Shown piece by piece: positions 33,559-43,737 of a stretch of DNA of 64,000 nucleotides. The number at the start of each line of letters is the position of its first letter. The first letter of the stretch is position 1. This DNA comes from Brevibacillus brevis (GTDB lineage: Bacteria > Bacillota > Bacilli > Brevibacillales > Brevibacillaceae), in contig NZ_CP041767.1 in NCBI RefSeq assembly GCF_022026395.1, forward strand, positions 4,663,501-4,727,500, given 5' to 3'. The notes under the pieces are model-generated. The model was given only the letters and a program-made list of their open reading frames with translations. It searched no databases and was not told the DNA's origin. The position numbers and the translations under genes were made by a program.

Positions 33559-33759
33559 TCTTGTTCCCCTCCGCTGTCAAAAATGCTTTCCTGTTTACTT
33601 TAACAAAAAGTGTCCGCGAACCAAAGACAAGGTTTCATAAATTTTTGCAGGAATGTCGGCGCGGGTATTTATGCGGTGAGGAGTGGCTGTTCAAGCATTT
33701 TCATAAGTTCATTATCGCCTGCCAGTACGCCGTTTATCACGATCAACAATAGGCCCAAT

Positions 33760-33802
33760 AAAAAAATCCGCCAATGCGACGATCTCGCACAGCGGATTTT
33801 TG
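33760..33802. terminator. Terminator of the coproheme decarboxylase gene
   Basis: AAAAATCCGC and GCGGATTTTT arms, ten bases downstream of the stop at 33813 and usable in either direction. Confidence 0.75.
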
Positions 33803-33812
33803 GGCATGTTGA

Positions 33813-34565
33813 TTATACTTCCAGCTTTTTCGCCAGTGTTTCTACGTTCAATACGTTTCCTACAAGGAAGTTGCCGAATTCACCGAAGCGCGCACTCACT
33901 TCGTCAAAGCGCATTTCGTAGACGATATGCTTGAATTCCAGCGGATCGTTGGCAAACAGGGTAACACCCCACTCCCAATCGTCGAAACCAACGGAGCCAC
34001 CGATGATTTGCTTCACGCGGCCAGCGTAGGAGCGACCGATCAAGCCGTGGGAGCGCATCATTTCTTGGCGCTCCTGCATGGAGAGCATGTACCAGTTGTC
34101 TTGCAGATCACGTTTTTTGTTCATTGGATAGAAGCAAATGTGCTCCCATTTTGGCAGGATCGGATAGAGGCGGTCGCGCACATGCGGGTTCGCTTTTGGA
34201 TCTTCGCCTGGGTTATGTACATAGTTGCTCAGCTCTACTACGGATACATACGAATAAGGAGCTTCTGTATAAGCAGCAAAGCGGGTTTTATTGAACGCTG
34301 TTTTGATCTCATCGAGTTCTTGCATAGTTGGACGCAGGAACATGAACACGAGGTCTGCTTTGTGTCCGAGGATGGAGTACACAGCCGTGCTTCCTTGGTT
34401 CTCGCCCTCATTCGCTTCCCATGTGCGGATCAATGTATTCAGCTCGTCCAACGCTTCTTGGCGTTCTGCTGCGGACGCTGCTTTCCACTTTTCCCAATTG
34501 ATGGTGCGGAAATTATGATACGTATACCAACCTTCTAATGTAAGCAACGCTTCGTTTGCGCTCAT
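33813..34565 (-). CDS. chdC: Coproheme decarboxylase (HemQ), chlorite dismutase family
   Basis: The last enzyme of the coproporphyrin-dependent haem pathway of Gram-positives; it converts coproheme to haem b using peroxide. The catalytic tyrosine is Tyr146 in CFYPMNKKR and the haem-ligand histidine His173 in [22 protein letters not shown] is also diagnostic. At 250 residues it is normal. ATG 34565 has AAGGAG upstream; an in-frame opening at 34661 would add 32 unrelated residues. Monocistronic. Confidence 0.92.
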   Translation of the reverse strand: MSANEALLTLEGWYTYHNFRTINWEKWKAASAAERQEALDELNTLIRTWEANEGENQGSTAVYSILGHKADLVFMFLRPTMQELDEIKTAFNKTRFAAYTEAPYSYVSVVELSNYVHNPGEDPKANPHVRDRLYPILPKWEHICFYPMNKKRDLQDNWYMLSMQERQEMMRSHGLIGRSYAGRVKQIIGGSVGFDDWEWGVTLFANDPLEFKHIVYEMRFDEVSARFGEFGNFLVGNVLNVETLAKKLEV

Positions 34566-34671
34566 TAAAATCAGCTCCTTTGAAAAATCTGGTGACCTTC
34601 TTGCAACATTCCCAGTATAGCATAAGGAACAAGTGCGTATTCGGAACAGATTGGTGAACAAGCAAAATGAA

Positions 34672-34698
34672 AACCAAGCGGTGCATTAGCTGCCGCTT
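34672..34698 (-). terminator. Terminator of nagB
   Basis: Minus-strand AACCAAGCGG/CCGCTTGGTT stem overlapping the end of nagB, with a T-rich tail. Confidence 0.65.
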
Positions 34699-35450
34699 GG
34701 TTTGGTTCCTGCCAGTACGGAGGTGGTCAGCTTGCTCGCTGCTTCCTGATCTACAATAACGGTTACATCTCTATGCAATTGCAATAAGGAGGCTGGGACA
34801 TCTGCCGTAGGCTCTTCTTCTAGCATTAATCGCACTGCCTCTGCCTTTGCCTCTCCACTTGCGAGAAGTACGACTTTTTTAGCGCCAAGAATCGTCTTGA
34901 TTCCCATAGAAACGGCCTGAGTCGGCACCTGATCCACACTATCAAAATAGCGGGCATTTGCTTCGATAGTGCTGTCAGTGAGTTGGACGACGCGTGTCAA
35001 TGAATCGGCAGGGGAGCCAGGCTCGTTGAAGCCAATATGGCCGTTATTGCCGATCCCCAGCACCTGGATGTCGATCCCACCTGCCAAACGAATTGCTTCC
35101 TCATAGCGTGCACACTCTGCCAAATGATCTGGCGTATTCCCAACTGGCACATGTGTATTCTCCGCAGGAATGTTGATGTGATTGAACAAGTTTTCTTGCA
35201 TATACGAGCGATAGCTTTGCGGATGAGTCGAGGAAATTCCGACGTATTCATCCAGATTAAAGCTGCTCGCTTGCGAAAAATCAATGCTCTGTGCTTGCGA
35301 CAGCTTGATGAGCTCACGGTACATCCCTACTGGCGTGCCTCCGGTTGCAAGACCAAAGACGGTTTTCGGATTTGCTTTTACTTCGCTCACGAGCATTTCA
35401 GCAGCTTTTCTGCTGAGCTCCGCGTAATCTTTCACGATCACGAGCTTCAT
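34686..35450 (-). CDS. nagB: Glucosamine-6-phosphate deaminase
   Basis: Converts glucosamine-6-phosphate to fructose-6-phosphate and ammonia. The family blocks are complete: GLATGGTPVGMY near 34, FNLDEYVGI with the base Asp near 65, and GNNGHIGFNEPGSP with the active His/Glu near 130. ATG 35450 is spaced nine bases from AGGAG; a TTG at 35456 would sit too close. It lies 35 bases after the RpiR gene. With the amino-sugar operon at 1-14 kb it could finish amino-sugar catabolism, though nagA is absent from the window. Confidence 0.92.
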   Translation of the reverse strand: MKLVIVKDYAELSRKAAEMLVSEVKANPKTVFGLATGGTPVGMYRELIKLSQAQSIDFSQASSFNLDEYVGISSTHPQSYRSYMQENLFNHINIPAENTHVPVGNTPDHLAECARYEEAIRLAGGIDIQVLGIGNNGHIGFNEPGSPADSLTRVVQLTDSTIEANARYFDSVDQVPTQAVSMGIKTILGAKKVVLLASGEAKAEAVRLMLEEEPTADVPASLLQLHRDVTVIVDQEAASKLTTSVLAGTKPSGS

Positions 35451-35485
35451 TTCCAACCACTCCTATTCCATATAAGGTAAACCAC

Positions 35486-36379
35486 TTAATATTTTCTCTC
35501 CAGGACAGCCTTCGCTGTTCTTTCTTTATATAAAAGGGCCTTTTCCTTGTTGCGCATCGTGATTGTCGTACTAATGACATCCAGTACATGCAGCTGCGCA
35601 ATTTTGGCTGCGAGAGAGCCTCCCTGCAATGGACCTTCTTGCGCAGCGGTCAATAGCGTAATGTCCGCTACGTTCGTAATCGGTGAGCGTCGATAGTGCG
35701 TCAGGCAAATACAAGTTGCGCCTGCCTGCTTGGCGACTTTCAATGAATCGATCGTGTCTTTCGTACTGCCTGATACAGACAAACCGATCGCAACATCCCC
35801 CGGTCCCAGAGTGGCCGCAGCCATCGCTTGCAGATGCGATTCATTAAAAGCGTCCACGCGAAGCCCGATCCGCAAGAATGTGTACTTGGCATCCTGGGCT
35901 GTTACCGCTGACGTACCTACCCCGTAAAAATGGATCGTGTTTGCTTTTTGCAAAAGGTCTACACAACGCTCCAGTTGTTCGATCTGAAACAGGGCCGAGG
36001 TATCCCCGATCGCCTGTTGATTGGCTGCGGTTACTTTGTGCGTGATGATGTCCAGAGAATCGTCTTCTCCTACTTCGCCATGCAAGTTTTTGACTGGATT
36101 GACTAATTCCTGTGCCAATGCCAGCTTGAACTCCTGATAGCCATGGAAGCCTATTTTCCTGCAAAATCGCAAAACGGTCGTCTCGCCCACTCCTGCCTTT
36201 TCGGCAAGGTCAATCACCGATGAATAAATCACGCTGTCTGTCTGCTGTAAGACGATATGGGCAACCTTTTGCTCCGATTTCGTAAAGGAGGGAAGGAGAC
36301 TCTGAATATGCAAAAGCGTATTTGTCTTCGTGATGGTAGCTGTCAATGGATGGGCCAGCTCCTCCTGCTGTTTCACCAT
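35486..36379 (-). CDS. MurR/RpiR family regulator, probable regulator of nagB
   Basis: An N-terminal RpiR helix-turn-helix (about 20-95; FTKSEQKVAHIVLQ and GVGETTVLRFCRKIGFHGYQ) and a SIS sugar-phosphate domain (about 125-260; FYGVGTSAVTAQDAKYTFLR and GLSVSGSTKDTIDSLK). ATG 36379 follows GGGGGAGCGAGCCAT; longer in-frame openings upstream lack a ribosome binding site and would run into the end of the giant gene. It probably senses an amino-sugar phosphate and controls its operon partner nagB. Confidence 0.85.
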   Translation of the reverse strand: MVKQQEELAHPLTATITKTNTLLHIQSLLPSFTKSEQKVAHIVLQQTDSVIYSSVIDLAEKAGVGETTVLRFCRKIGFHGYQEFKLALAQELVNPVKNLHGEVGEDDSLDIITHKVTAANQQAIGDTSALFQIEQLERCVDLLQKANTIHFYGVGTSAVTAQDAKYTFLRIGLRVDAFNESHLQAMAAATLGPGDVAIGLSVSGSTKDTIDSLKVAKQAGATCICLTHYRRSPITNVADITLLTAAQEGPLQGGSLAAKIAQLHVLDVISTTITMRNKEKALLYKERTAKAVLERKY

Positions 36380-36501
36380 ATGGCTCGCTCCCCCTTGTTG
36401 TTTTTCCCCAAAACAAAATAGCTGTATTTCTACAGCCATTATATCAAAAAAGGAGTTATCCGCCATATTTTTATTTTTTAGTGGAGCGATTCTCCAGAAC
36501 A

Positions 36502-39500
36502 TCAAAATGGGGGAAACAAGATGGTCGGACATGTTGCGACTCGAAAAGATCCACTCATAGCTGCTGGAACCAGAACTAGGTCGAGCGTCACGATTTCCCC
36601 TGCACCTAGCGTCGCTGTCCCTCTCGCTTCTCCACTCCCCAACGCATTAGCTACAACCAAGTAGGTGCCAGGAGCAAGACCAGTCACCTTGTACCTCCCG
36701 AAGCTGTCTGTTTGGACGACCACAGTCGTTCTGTTTGGTTGATTTACCGTTTGCACATATACGGTCGCTCCAGCAACTGGCAAGCCTGTTAAACCAGATC
36801 GAACCGTTCCTTGTATCGTACCCGTTTGAGAAAGGCGGATGATGATAAAGGTTGTTTGGTTCGGCAAAACGACTGCTTCTGCCTGACCGGTACCAATGCC
36901 TGGGATGGTCCCGATAACGGTATACGTCCCCGGCGCCACATTGACAAAATGGAATGTGCCATCCGGCTCAGCTAGGATATTTTGCAGGCGAATCTGGCTT
37001 GAATGAAATAACGACAATTGAATATTGTTTCCGCTGGCTTGACTTCCGTCTGGCAAGAGGACAATCCCGGATATCGTTCCAACGAATGGCAATAGCTCGA
37101 CTGTCGTTACGGTCGTCTGCCCGCCTGCGACCGTAACTGTGCCGTAATGTGTACCGAAGCCATCTGCACTTGCTATGACATTGTAAACTCCGGCTGTCAA
37201 GCCATTCACCTGGAATTGCCCGCTCTGATTTGTTACGGTGTTGGCAATAAATTGGCCATTGGCAAACAGTTGCACGTTAACAGCCGCTCCCGTGATCGGG
37301 AGTCCCGTCAACTGATTGGTCACCTGTCCCATGATGTTGCCTGGAAGAGGAGACATCGTGAGAATGACTCCGCTTATTGTCTGTCCAGTCGGCACTGTTA
37401 TGCTTTGTGTTGCTGTTGCGTAGCTATCTTCACTTGCGCTAATCAAATAGGTCCCAGGCGGAAGGTTACCAACAGAGAAATTGCCCGAGTCATCCGTAAT
37501 TGCACTTCCGAACAATGTTCCATGTGAATCCTTCACCTGTACCAATGCTTTTGGAACAACGCCTCCGCCAGCAGCCTGTACCTGACCTGTTACAGTAGCT
37601 GGGAAGGGGGGAAGCCCCACATCAATCGTAGTCGTCTGCCCGGAAAAGATCGTCGCACCAACAGGCTGGGTGGTGTAGTTTTGAGCGCTTATCGCAAGTG
37701 TATAGGTTAACGGAGCCAAGCCGTCGATTCTAAACTGGCCGAGCCCGTCCGTAACGGTACGAGATAACAAGTTGTTTGTACCAGGGAAAAAGATCAATAC
37801 TTCCGCTCCTACCAGCGGCGTACCATCAAGTGCATCCCTGACAGTGCCCTGCAAAATACCAGGATTCGGGTCCAGTGGGATATTGACTGTAGCTGTTCCC
37901 CCGGGAGCTACATCAAAGGAGACACTCTCCCTCTGATAGCTTTCGTTCCTTGCCAAAATCGTGTAATTACCAGCCACAAATCCATCAATGAAGTATATCC
38001 CTTGAGCGTCTGTCTGGGTAGAAAAGAGAATCGTGTTATTGTTGCCTAGCAAGCGGACAAGTGTATTCGGCAAAGGTGTGCTGAGAAGGGCGTCACTAAT
38101 TTCGCCTGTGACATTCGCAGGCAGATTCTGCAAAGAAAAATCAAGGCCGGTAGTCGCCCCCAATCCGACCATAGCTGTTGAAGCCTCAGCAGCGAATCCC
38201 GTAGCACTTGCGATCAGTGTATAGCTCCCAGGAGACAGTCCACTCACCATATACTGACCCTGCGCATTCGTCAGGACAATAGCCAGTATCGTTCCAGACG
38301 GACTTCCTTGTCGTACAGTAATGACCGCACCGGCAATCGGCGAGGCCGAACCTTCCTCTCGCACTGTACCAGCTATCCCACCGGGCAACTCGTTTAACGC
38401 AAAGCTTAATACAGACACCACCCCTGATTGTATCAGTGCGCCAGCTACATCACTTGCATATCCAGTTGCATTGACATTGACGGTGTATCCTCCAGGAGCC
38501 AGCCTATCAAGCGAAAAGTTACCATTTGCATCTGTCAGTACGGAGCCCACAGCGGCACGAGTACTGTCGTAGACGATAACTGTTGCGCCAATGATCGGCA
38601 AGCCCGTCTCCAGATCAGTCACAACACCGGATAAACTGCCGGGATTGGGAACTAATGCCTGCTGATAGTTGGTGGTAATGCCCCCTTGCAAAATAACCGC
38701 CTGCGAAACGGATACAAAATTCGGCGCAGAAACAGTTACATTTACGACACCCGGCGGAAGCTTTTCTGCCAAAAAATTGCCTTGATCGTCTGTCAATAAT
38801 TGAGCAAGCACAACTCCTTGGCCATCCGTAATGAGTACGGTGCTTCCCGGAATCCCGAATCCCGACATCTGATTCGTCACCACACCCGAGATAGCCGCAG
38901 GCAAGTCAGGTAATGTGACGGTCGTTGAAGTTGCAGTATTGGCCGTCACGATCACGCCGATACTTCCTACGGCATAGCCAGGCGCTGACGCGATCACGGT
39001 GTAAACGCCGGGAGCGACACTCCCAATGAAAAATACACCCGATTCATTCGCGAGCAGGCTCTGTTTGACGGCTTGATTGCTGTCCAACAGCTTGACGTTG
39101 ATTTCGCTACCCGTTACAGGTGCCCCCAAGCTGTTTATGACGCTTCCCACAATGGACCCAGGCATTGGCAAGAGCGCCACACTAGCCCCCGTCGTTTCTC
39201 CACTGACTACATTGGCCCCTACTGATTGATCAGCATAGCTAGGCGCACTTACCGTGACGGTATAAGCACCAGGCAGCAGATGTTGAATGAAATAGCTGCC
39301 CGTCTGGTCGGTACTTGCTGTAGCCACTACATTTCCGTTACTTATGGAACGAATCAGTACAACGGCGCCTGCAATGAATACCGCGGGATTCGTCGCGTCC
39401 GTCACCTGTCCACTAATCCCGCCTGCATTTGCCTCAAGAGTGAAGTCTACTCCGGTCTTATTTTCACCGGGTCCAAGTGTAACACCAACCGAGCCTGTAA

Positions 39501-42500
39501 CATATTCAGGGGCACTTGCCACCACGACAAATGATCCGGTAGGCAGGTTGCCAATTGTATAGGCTCCGTTTGAATCCGTATAGCCAAAGCCTATTGTCGT
39601 CTCATTCAAATCCAGCATACGGACAACGGCATTGACAATCGGCTGCATCCCCGTGTCTTGCACAGTTCCAGATATACTGGCCGGATTCGGGGTAAGCGTA
39701 AATGAAACGCTAACCGTCTGCCCAGGCTGTACAATCGCCCCAACAGATTGAACAGCGTAGCCTGGGGCCGTAGCTATAAGGATATAAGAGCCTGGTGCGA
39801 CCCCTGAAAATGAAAATGCCCCATTCCCATCTGCGACGACAGTACCGACCAACAGGTTGTTGATATCAAACAATTGAATGGTGGCTCCCGGTACGACAGG
39901 TGCTACTGTACCATTAATAAAACCGATATCCTGATTGAGCTGGAGCTGGACAGGAGTGGTGGTATTCGCGTGCACAATGGCTCCGACATGATTGGACTGA
40001 AAGCCATCCGCTGATGCACGGATGACGTATTGACCTTGAGCCAACCCCGTAATAACAAAGCTTCCTTGACTATCGCTGTATACCGAATGCACGATGGAGC
40101 CATTGAAATCGAGTGCATTTACTTGGGCACCGGCAATCGGCTGTAACGTCCCTGCAGCGAGCACCTGCCCTTGGACCTCACCCGGACTCGCAAACAATGA
40201 TAAGTTGACAGTCGTATTCGTATTCGCTAGTACAGTGGCGGAAGCACTGTTCGTTTCATAATTGGCAGCACGGGCGGTAATGGTGTAAACGCCCGGTGCA
40301 AGCCCTGTGATCTCGTAACCGCCAGAAAGATCGCTGCTGGCATGGGCGACGATTGCCCCCGCTTGGTTCAACACACTAACTTCTATCGAAGCACCTGTAA
40401 TCGGCAGACCCGATGTAGCATCAAAAATCGAACCTGAAATGCTTCCCGGCAAGTCTGCCAGCTGTACATTCACCGTTGTTGTCGTCAATGAGGCGACAAT
40501 TGCCCCTGTGATCACTGTCGTTTGATTCGGAGCAGATACGATGAGGACGTAAGCCTGCGGTAGCAGATTAGGTACCACATACTGTCCGTTCCCATCAGTC
40601 AATACAGTAGCGACAACAGCACCTGCTGCCGTATTTTCCCTAATAATGACAGTGGCCCCCTGAATCGGCTGATTGCCGCTGTCGACTACCTGTCCTGCGA
40701 TTGATCCCGGAGAAGCTTGCAGGACGAAGGCAAGGGACGATATTTCCTGAGGCTGTACAGTTGCCCCCAACACAACAGTCGAATAACCAAAAGCAGAAGC
40801 GGTTACGGTATACGTGCCTGGGGCCAAGTGCGGAAAGGAAAAGGTACCAGCGCTATCGGTAATGGTCTGCGCCACAGGAACAATTCCCTTCATAACAATG
40901 ACAGTGGCATTGCCCAGCGGATTACTCCCTGTGTCCGAGACAGTTCCATTCAGTACCCCTGCCAGTTTTTCCAATTGGAGGTCAACCGGTGTAGTAGCTC
41001 CAACATTGATCTCTATCCCAACTGTTTGGCCCGCATACCCCTCTGCAGCAACCGTAAGGATATAGGTTTGGGGACCTAGCAAGGATAAAGCGTAGTCTCC
41101 ATTCGCGTCGGTTAATGTCTCTCCTACAGCAACTCCTGAACGAGTTACCACCTTGATGCTCGCATTCGGAATTCCCTCACCCGTTTGCACATCGGAAATG
41201 GTTCCACTTACCGTTCCAAATGCAGTCGTCAAAGAAAAATTAAGAACCTTGGCATCGCCCGCTTGCAGACTGATTCCAGCTAATTGTGTGGAAAAGCCCG
41301 CGGCACTGACACGGATTTGATAAACACCTTCTGCGAGCTTGGTCAGCAGATACGTGCCAGCTCCATCTGTGGTCGTTTCCGTCAACGTAATACCTGTCTG
41401 GTTCAGCACTTCCACCAATGCCCCGGCAATCGGTATGCCGCCAGGACCTGTTACCAGTCCGGAGAGCTGGGCAACGGATGTTTGGAGCGCTACATTTTGG
41501 GTAGTCGACTGGGCTCGAATGACATTGATTGCAACGGTTGCTGGCTGGAATGTATCCGCACTGACTGCAAGGGTATAGGCACCCGGCACAACATTGGTAA
41601 ACTGATAGGTCCCCCCTCCCCCACTTACTGACTGATTTACGGTAACGCCTGTCGTATTAATGAGCTTTACCACTGCCCCTGAGATGGGTGTCAATCCGGT
41701 ATCTGTTATTGTCCCGTTCACCTGACCCGGACTCGGGGGAAGCAAAATGTCTGCTCTTGTGGTTTGCCCTGCCAAAACGCTCACGAATTGGATTTTGGGG
41801 TCATAAGTCGGTGCGGTCACCGACACGGAATACAAACCAGGAGCCAATCCAGTAAACGAATAGGCACCATCTGTGTCTGTTGTCGTCGTTCCGATTAGTA
41901 CGGGAATCGAATCATATAGCTGAACCTGCGCACCTGCTACTGGAAAGTTCGTGGACTGGTCAAGCACCACGCCAGCAATACTTCCAGCCAAGTTAACCGT
42001 GATGACAATATTATCCTGAACAGGAGAAAGTGTTCCGCCAGAAAAGCTGTCTACACCAGTGACTGTCGCTGTGTTTAATTGCCGTGTTCCACCTGGAGAG
42101 ACAGCGAAAACCCCACTGACCGTGAACGACAAGCTGGCAGTAGATCCAGCGGCCAAATTGCCAATCGTCCAGCTGAGCACCTTCGTGAGGGGATTGTAGA
42201 TGACAGCGCCAATACTTGTTGCGTTTACCGTAAAGGCCGTTACTTGATCCAGCTCGATCAAATCGTTGACGACGACTGTCGTTGCCTGGCTCTTCCCGGT
42301 ATTGGTGACAGTGATCGAACCTGTCCATTGCGATAGTTGTCCTGTGGTAACCACGGCTGGTCCTGCTGTTACCTGCTTGGCGATCGCAAGTTTTGCCCGT
42401 ACATCTCCCGCAGATACCGTGGTGTTGTTACTCTGGGAATTTTCAAAAGTATAGCCTTCACTGATTCGCAGAGAGTCCTTGTTGTAGTTATTTTCATTCG

Positions 42501-43056
42501 CGGAAGTAAACGGGAGGAAACGAAGGGAAGTAAGAGAGGTAACACCAATCGTTGAAAAGAAAGTAGCAGCCGGCATGACGAGATCAATGAAGTAATCAGG
42601 AGTGCCGCTAAAATTAGAGCCGTCATTCGTCAGCCGCACACGAGCCGTGTCAAAATTGATAATCGGGGCTTGCCAGTTGGGTGCTCCACTCCCGTTTGTG
42701 CCCTCTGCCGGGTCATTCCATGAGTTAAACTCAACAACCGTGTTTTGAATCAAGGCAATGCGATTGCGCAAGCCTTGCACGCCCAGCATCCACTGATAGG
42801 TGCCAGCCACTCCGTTTGTATTGATCAGATAACCCCAGGCAAAGTTTTGAAAGCCTGTTTTTTGCGAATTTCTTGGATCTTCATTGACTCGCATCCGAAA
42901 GTAGAGATACGTTCCATCGTACGCCAAAAAGGCAACGGGAAACGTAGAGTTTCCTACCATGTCAGTAGAGCCGGGACTTTCATCGTTCGGGACGTCTCCG
43001 AATGGACTTCCCCCGAGCATAAAAGGGATGAATTGACTGTCAGAAGGATAGGCCAT
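36502..43056 (-). CDS. Giant repeat protein, 2184 aa, 21 CarboxypepD_reg/CnaB-like repeats, no signal peptide
   Basis: Residues 1-210 form an N-terminal domain (FIPFMLGGSPFGDVPNDES, FRMRVNEDPR, VVEFNSWNDPAEGT). A DUF11-like beta domain follows (about 230-365, VTNTGKSQATTVVVND). From about residue 366 I count 21 repeats of about 83-88 residues, each with the pattern GxVxDxxxxPIxGAxV..TDxxGxYxxxxLxPGxYxVxASAxGY. These are the beta-sandwich repeats of carboxypeptidase-regulatory/CnaB type. There is no signal peptide, sortase motif or anchor; the chain ends in a short CPTILFPPF tail. A sigma-K-like promoter lies directly upstream. I infer a spore surface protein made in the mother cell. Confidence 0.8.
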   Translation of the reverse strand: MAYPSDSQFIPFMLGGSPFGDVPNDESPGSTDMVGNSTFPVAFLAYDGTYLYFRMRVNEDPRNSQKTGFQNFAWGYLINTNGVAGTYQWMLGVQGLRNRIALIQNTVVEFNSWNDPAEGTNGSGAPNWQAPIINFDTARVRLTNDGSNFSGTPDYFIDLVMPAATFFSTIGVTSLTSLRFLPFTSANENNYNKDSLRISEGYTFENSQSNNTTVSAGDVRAKLAIAKQVTAGPAVVTTGQLSQWTGSITVTNTGKSQATTVVVNDLIELDQVTAFTVNATSIGAVIYNPLTKVLSWTIGNLAAGSTASLSFTVSGVFAVSPGGTRQLNTATVTGVDSFSGGTLSPVQDNIVITVNLAGSIAGVVLDQSTNFPVAGAQVQLYDSIPVLIGTTTTDTDGAYSFTGLAPGLYSVSVTAPTYDPKIQFVSVLAGQTTRADILLPPSPGQVNGTITDTGLTPISGAVVKLINTTGVTVNQSVSGGGGTYQFTNVVPGAYTLAVSADTFQPATVAINVIRAQSTTQNVALQTSVAQLSGLVTGPGGIPIAGALVEVLNQTGITLTETTTDGAGTYLLTKLAEGVYQIRVSAAGFSTQLAGISLQAGDAKVLNFSLTTAFGTVSGTISDVQTGEGIPNASIKVVTRSGVAVGETLTDANGDYALSLLGPQTYILTVAAEGYAGQTVGIEINVGATTPVDLQLEKLAGVLNGTVSDTGSNPLGNATVIVMKGIVPVAQTITDSAGTFSFPHLAPGTYTVTASAFGYSTVVLGATVQPQEISSLAFVLQASPGSIAGQVVDSGNQPIQGATVIIRENTAAGAVVATVLTDGNGQYVVPNLLPQAYVLIVSAPNQTTVITGAIVASLTTTTVNVQLADLPGSISGSIFDATSGLPITGASIEVSVLNQAGAIVAHASSDLSGGYEITGLAPGVYTITARAANYETNSASATVLANTNTTVNLSLFASPGEVQGQVLAAGTLQPIAGAQVNALDFNGSIVHSVYSDSQGSFVITGLAQGQYVIRASADGFQSNHVGAIVHANTTTPVQLQLNQDIGFINGTVAPVVPGATIQLFDINNLLVGTVVADGNGAFSFSGVAPGSYILIATAPGYAVQSVGAIVQPGQTVSVSFTLTPNPASISGTVQDTGMQPIVNAVVRMLDLNETTIGFGYTDSNGAYTIGNLPTGSFVVVASAPEYVTGSVGVTLGPGENKTGVDFTLEANAGGISGQVTDATNPAVFIAGAVVLIRSISNGNVVATASTDQTGSYFIQHLLPGAYTVTVSAPSYADQSVGANVVSGETTGASVALLPMPGSIVGSVINSLGAPVTGSEINVKLLDSNQAVKQSLLANESGVFFIGSVAPGVYTVIASAPGYAVGSIGVIVTANTATSTTVTLPDLPAAISGVVTNQMSGFGIPGSTVLITDGQGVVLAQLLTDDQGNFLAEKLPPGVVNVTVSAPNFVSVSQAVILQGGITTNYQQALVPNPGSLSGVVTDLETGLPIIGATVIVYDSTRAAVGSVLTDANGNFSLDRLAPGGYTVNVNATGYASDVAGALIQSGVVSVLSFALNELPGGIAGTVREEGSASPIAGAVITVRQGSPSGTILAIVLTNAQGQYMVSGLSPGSYTLIASATGFAAEASTAMVGLGATTGLDFSLQNLPANVTGEISDALLSTPLPNTLVRLLGNNNTILFSTQTDAQGIYFIDGFVAGNYTILARNESYQRESVSFDVAPGGTATVNIPLDPNPGILQGTVRDALDGTPLVGAEVLIFFPGTNNLLSRTVTDGLGQFRIDGLAPLTYTLAISAQNYTTQPVGATIFSGQTTTIDVGLPPFPATVTGQVQAAGGGVVPKALVQVKDSHGTLFGSAITDDSGNFSVGNLPPGTYLISASEDSYATATQSITVPTGQTISGVILTMSPLPGNIMGQVTNQLTGLPITGAAVNVQLFANGQFIANTVTNQSGQFQVNGLTAGVYNVIASADGFGTHYGTVTVAGGQTTVTTVELLPFVGTISGIVLLPDGSQASGNNIQLSLFHSSQIRLQNILAEPDGTFHFVNVAPGTYTVIGTIPGIGTGQAEAVVLPNQTTFIIIRLSQTGTIQGTVRSGLTGLPVAGATVYVQTVNQPNRTTVVVQTDSFGRYKVTGLAPGTYLVVANALGSGEARGTATLGAGEIVTLDLVLVPAAMSGSFRVATCPTILFPPF

Positions 43057-43079
43057 TTTTCTTCCTCACCTCTCCCCTC

Positions 43080-43106
43080 TAACATATGTACATAGAGTGA
43101 TATGGT
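43080..43106 (-). promoter_or_regulatory. Candidate sigma-K promoter of the giant repeat gene
   Basis: Minus strand: AC at 43106-43105, 16-base spacer, CATATGTTA at 43088-43080, matching AC-N16-CATAnnnTA. The start codon is 24 bases further on. Confidence 0.45.
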
Positions 43107-43151
43107 CCCGGCCCTCCCTTTGCTAATTGCCTTGTCCGTGCCCGTCCAAAC

Positions 43152-43172
43152 AAAAAAAGGGCTTTCGCCCGC
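43152..43172 (-). terminator. Short terminator after yisL
   Basis: Minus strand GGGC-GAAA-GCCC followed by seven T; a stable tetraloop compensates for the short stem. Confidence 0.6.
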
Positions 43173-43218
43173 AGATATTTCTTGCGAGGAAACCCTCTTC
43201 CTTCCCGTATTGCCTATC

Positions 43219-43584
43219 TTACATAAATACGCGATAGCCAAGCAGAATAACCAGCACCAAAACGACAATACAGCCGATAAAGAAGCCGATGCTGCCTTCT
43301 TGTCTCTTTGCTTTGCCCAGGGACATTTCCATCAAACCAAAGGCGATAACCGCGATGATGCCCTTCACGTAGTAATAGAAATCTGTTGCGTGACCCACGA
43401 AAAGCATCCAAGCTCCCGATACAAGAATGATGACCATCATGAGTCTGAGCAGCATATGTACGATCTTGCCTGCTTTTGCTTTGCCCACGCGATACAGGAT
43501 GTAGGCAACGATCAAGAGCACGAATGCGACTTCCCAGCTACCCACATGCGCTTCAATTAACGCTTTGTACGGCAAAAAATTCAA
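43219..43584 (-). CDS. yisL: YisL-like DUF1516 membrane protein, 121 aa
   Basis: Four membrane segments (about 17-35, 45-65, 72-90, 98-117) and the family signatures KIVHMLLRLMMV and GLMEMSLGKAKR near residue 85. The function of DUF1516 is unknown. I choose the TTG at 43584, eight bases after AGGAG; an earlier TTG at 43605 has no good ribosome binding site. Stand-alone gene between the giant repeat gene and the hydroxyproline operon. Confidence 0.8.
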   Translation of the reverse strand: MNFLPYKALIEAHVGSWEVAFVLLIVAYILYRVGKAKAGKIVHMLLRLMMVIILVSGAWMLFVGHATDFYYYVKGIIAVIAFGLMEMSLGKAKRQEGSIGFFIGCIVVLVLVILLGYRVFM

Positions 43585-43688
43585 CCCCTTTACTCCTAAA
43601 TTCAATCTTGTCCATTATACCAGAAGAAGGGAAAAAATGCTGATGTCCCAATGCGTGGCAGTATTGTGACCAGGCTTTTTGAGGGATG

Positions 43689-43725
43689 AAAAAGAGGCTG
43701 CCCGTGATCGGCAACCTCTTTTTTC
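43689..43725. terminator. Terminator of the hydroxyproline catabolic operon
   Basis: AAAGAGG-TGCC and GGCA-CCTCTTT arms with T runs on both strands, 13 bases after the stop of the last operon gene. Confidence 0.8.
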
Positions 43726-43737
43726 TCGCAAACGATC

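Noticed and set aside
36750..42000. Regularly spaced repeats that might suggest a CRISPR array or satellite DNA
   Set aside because: The period is about 255 bases, matching the 85-residue protein repeats; the DNA repeats are diverged and in frame.
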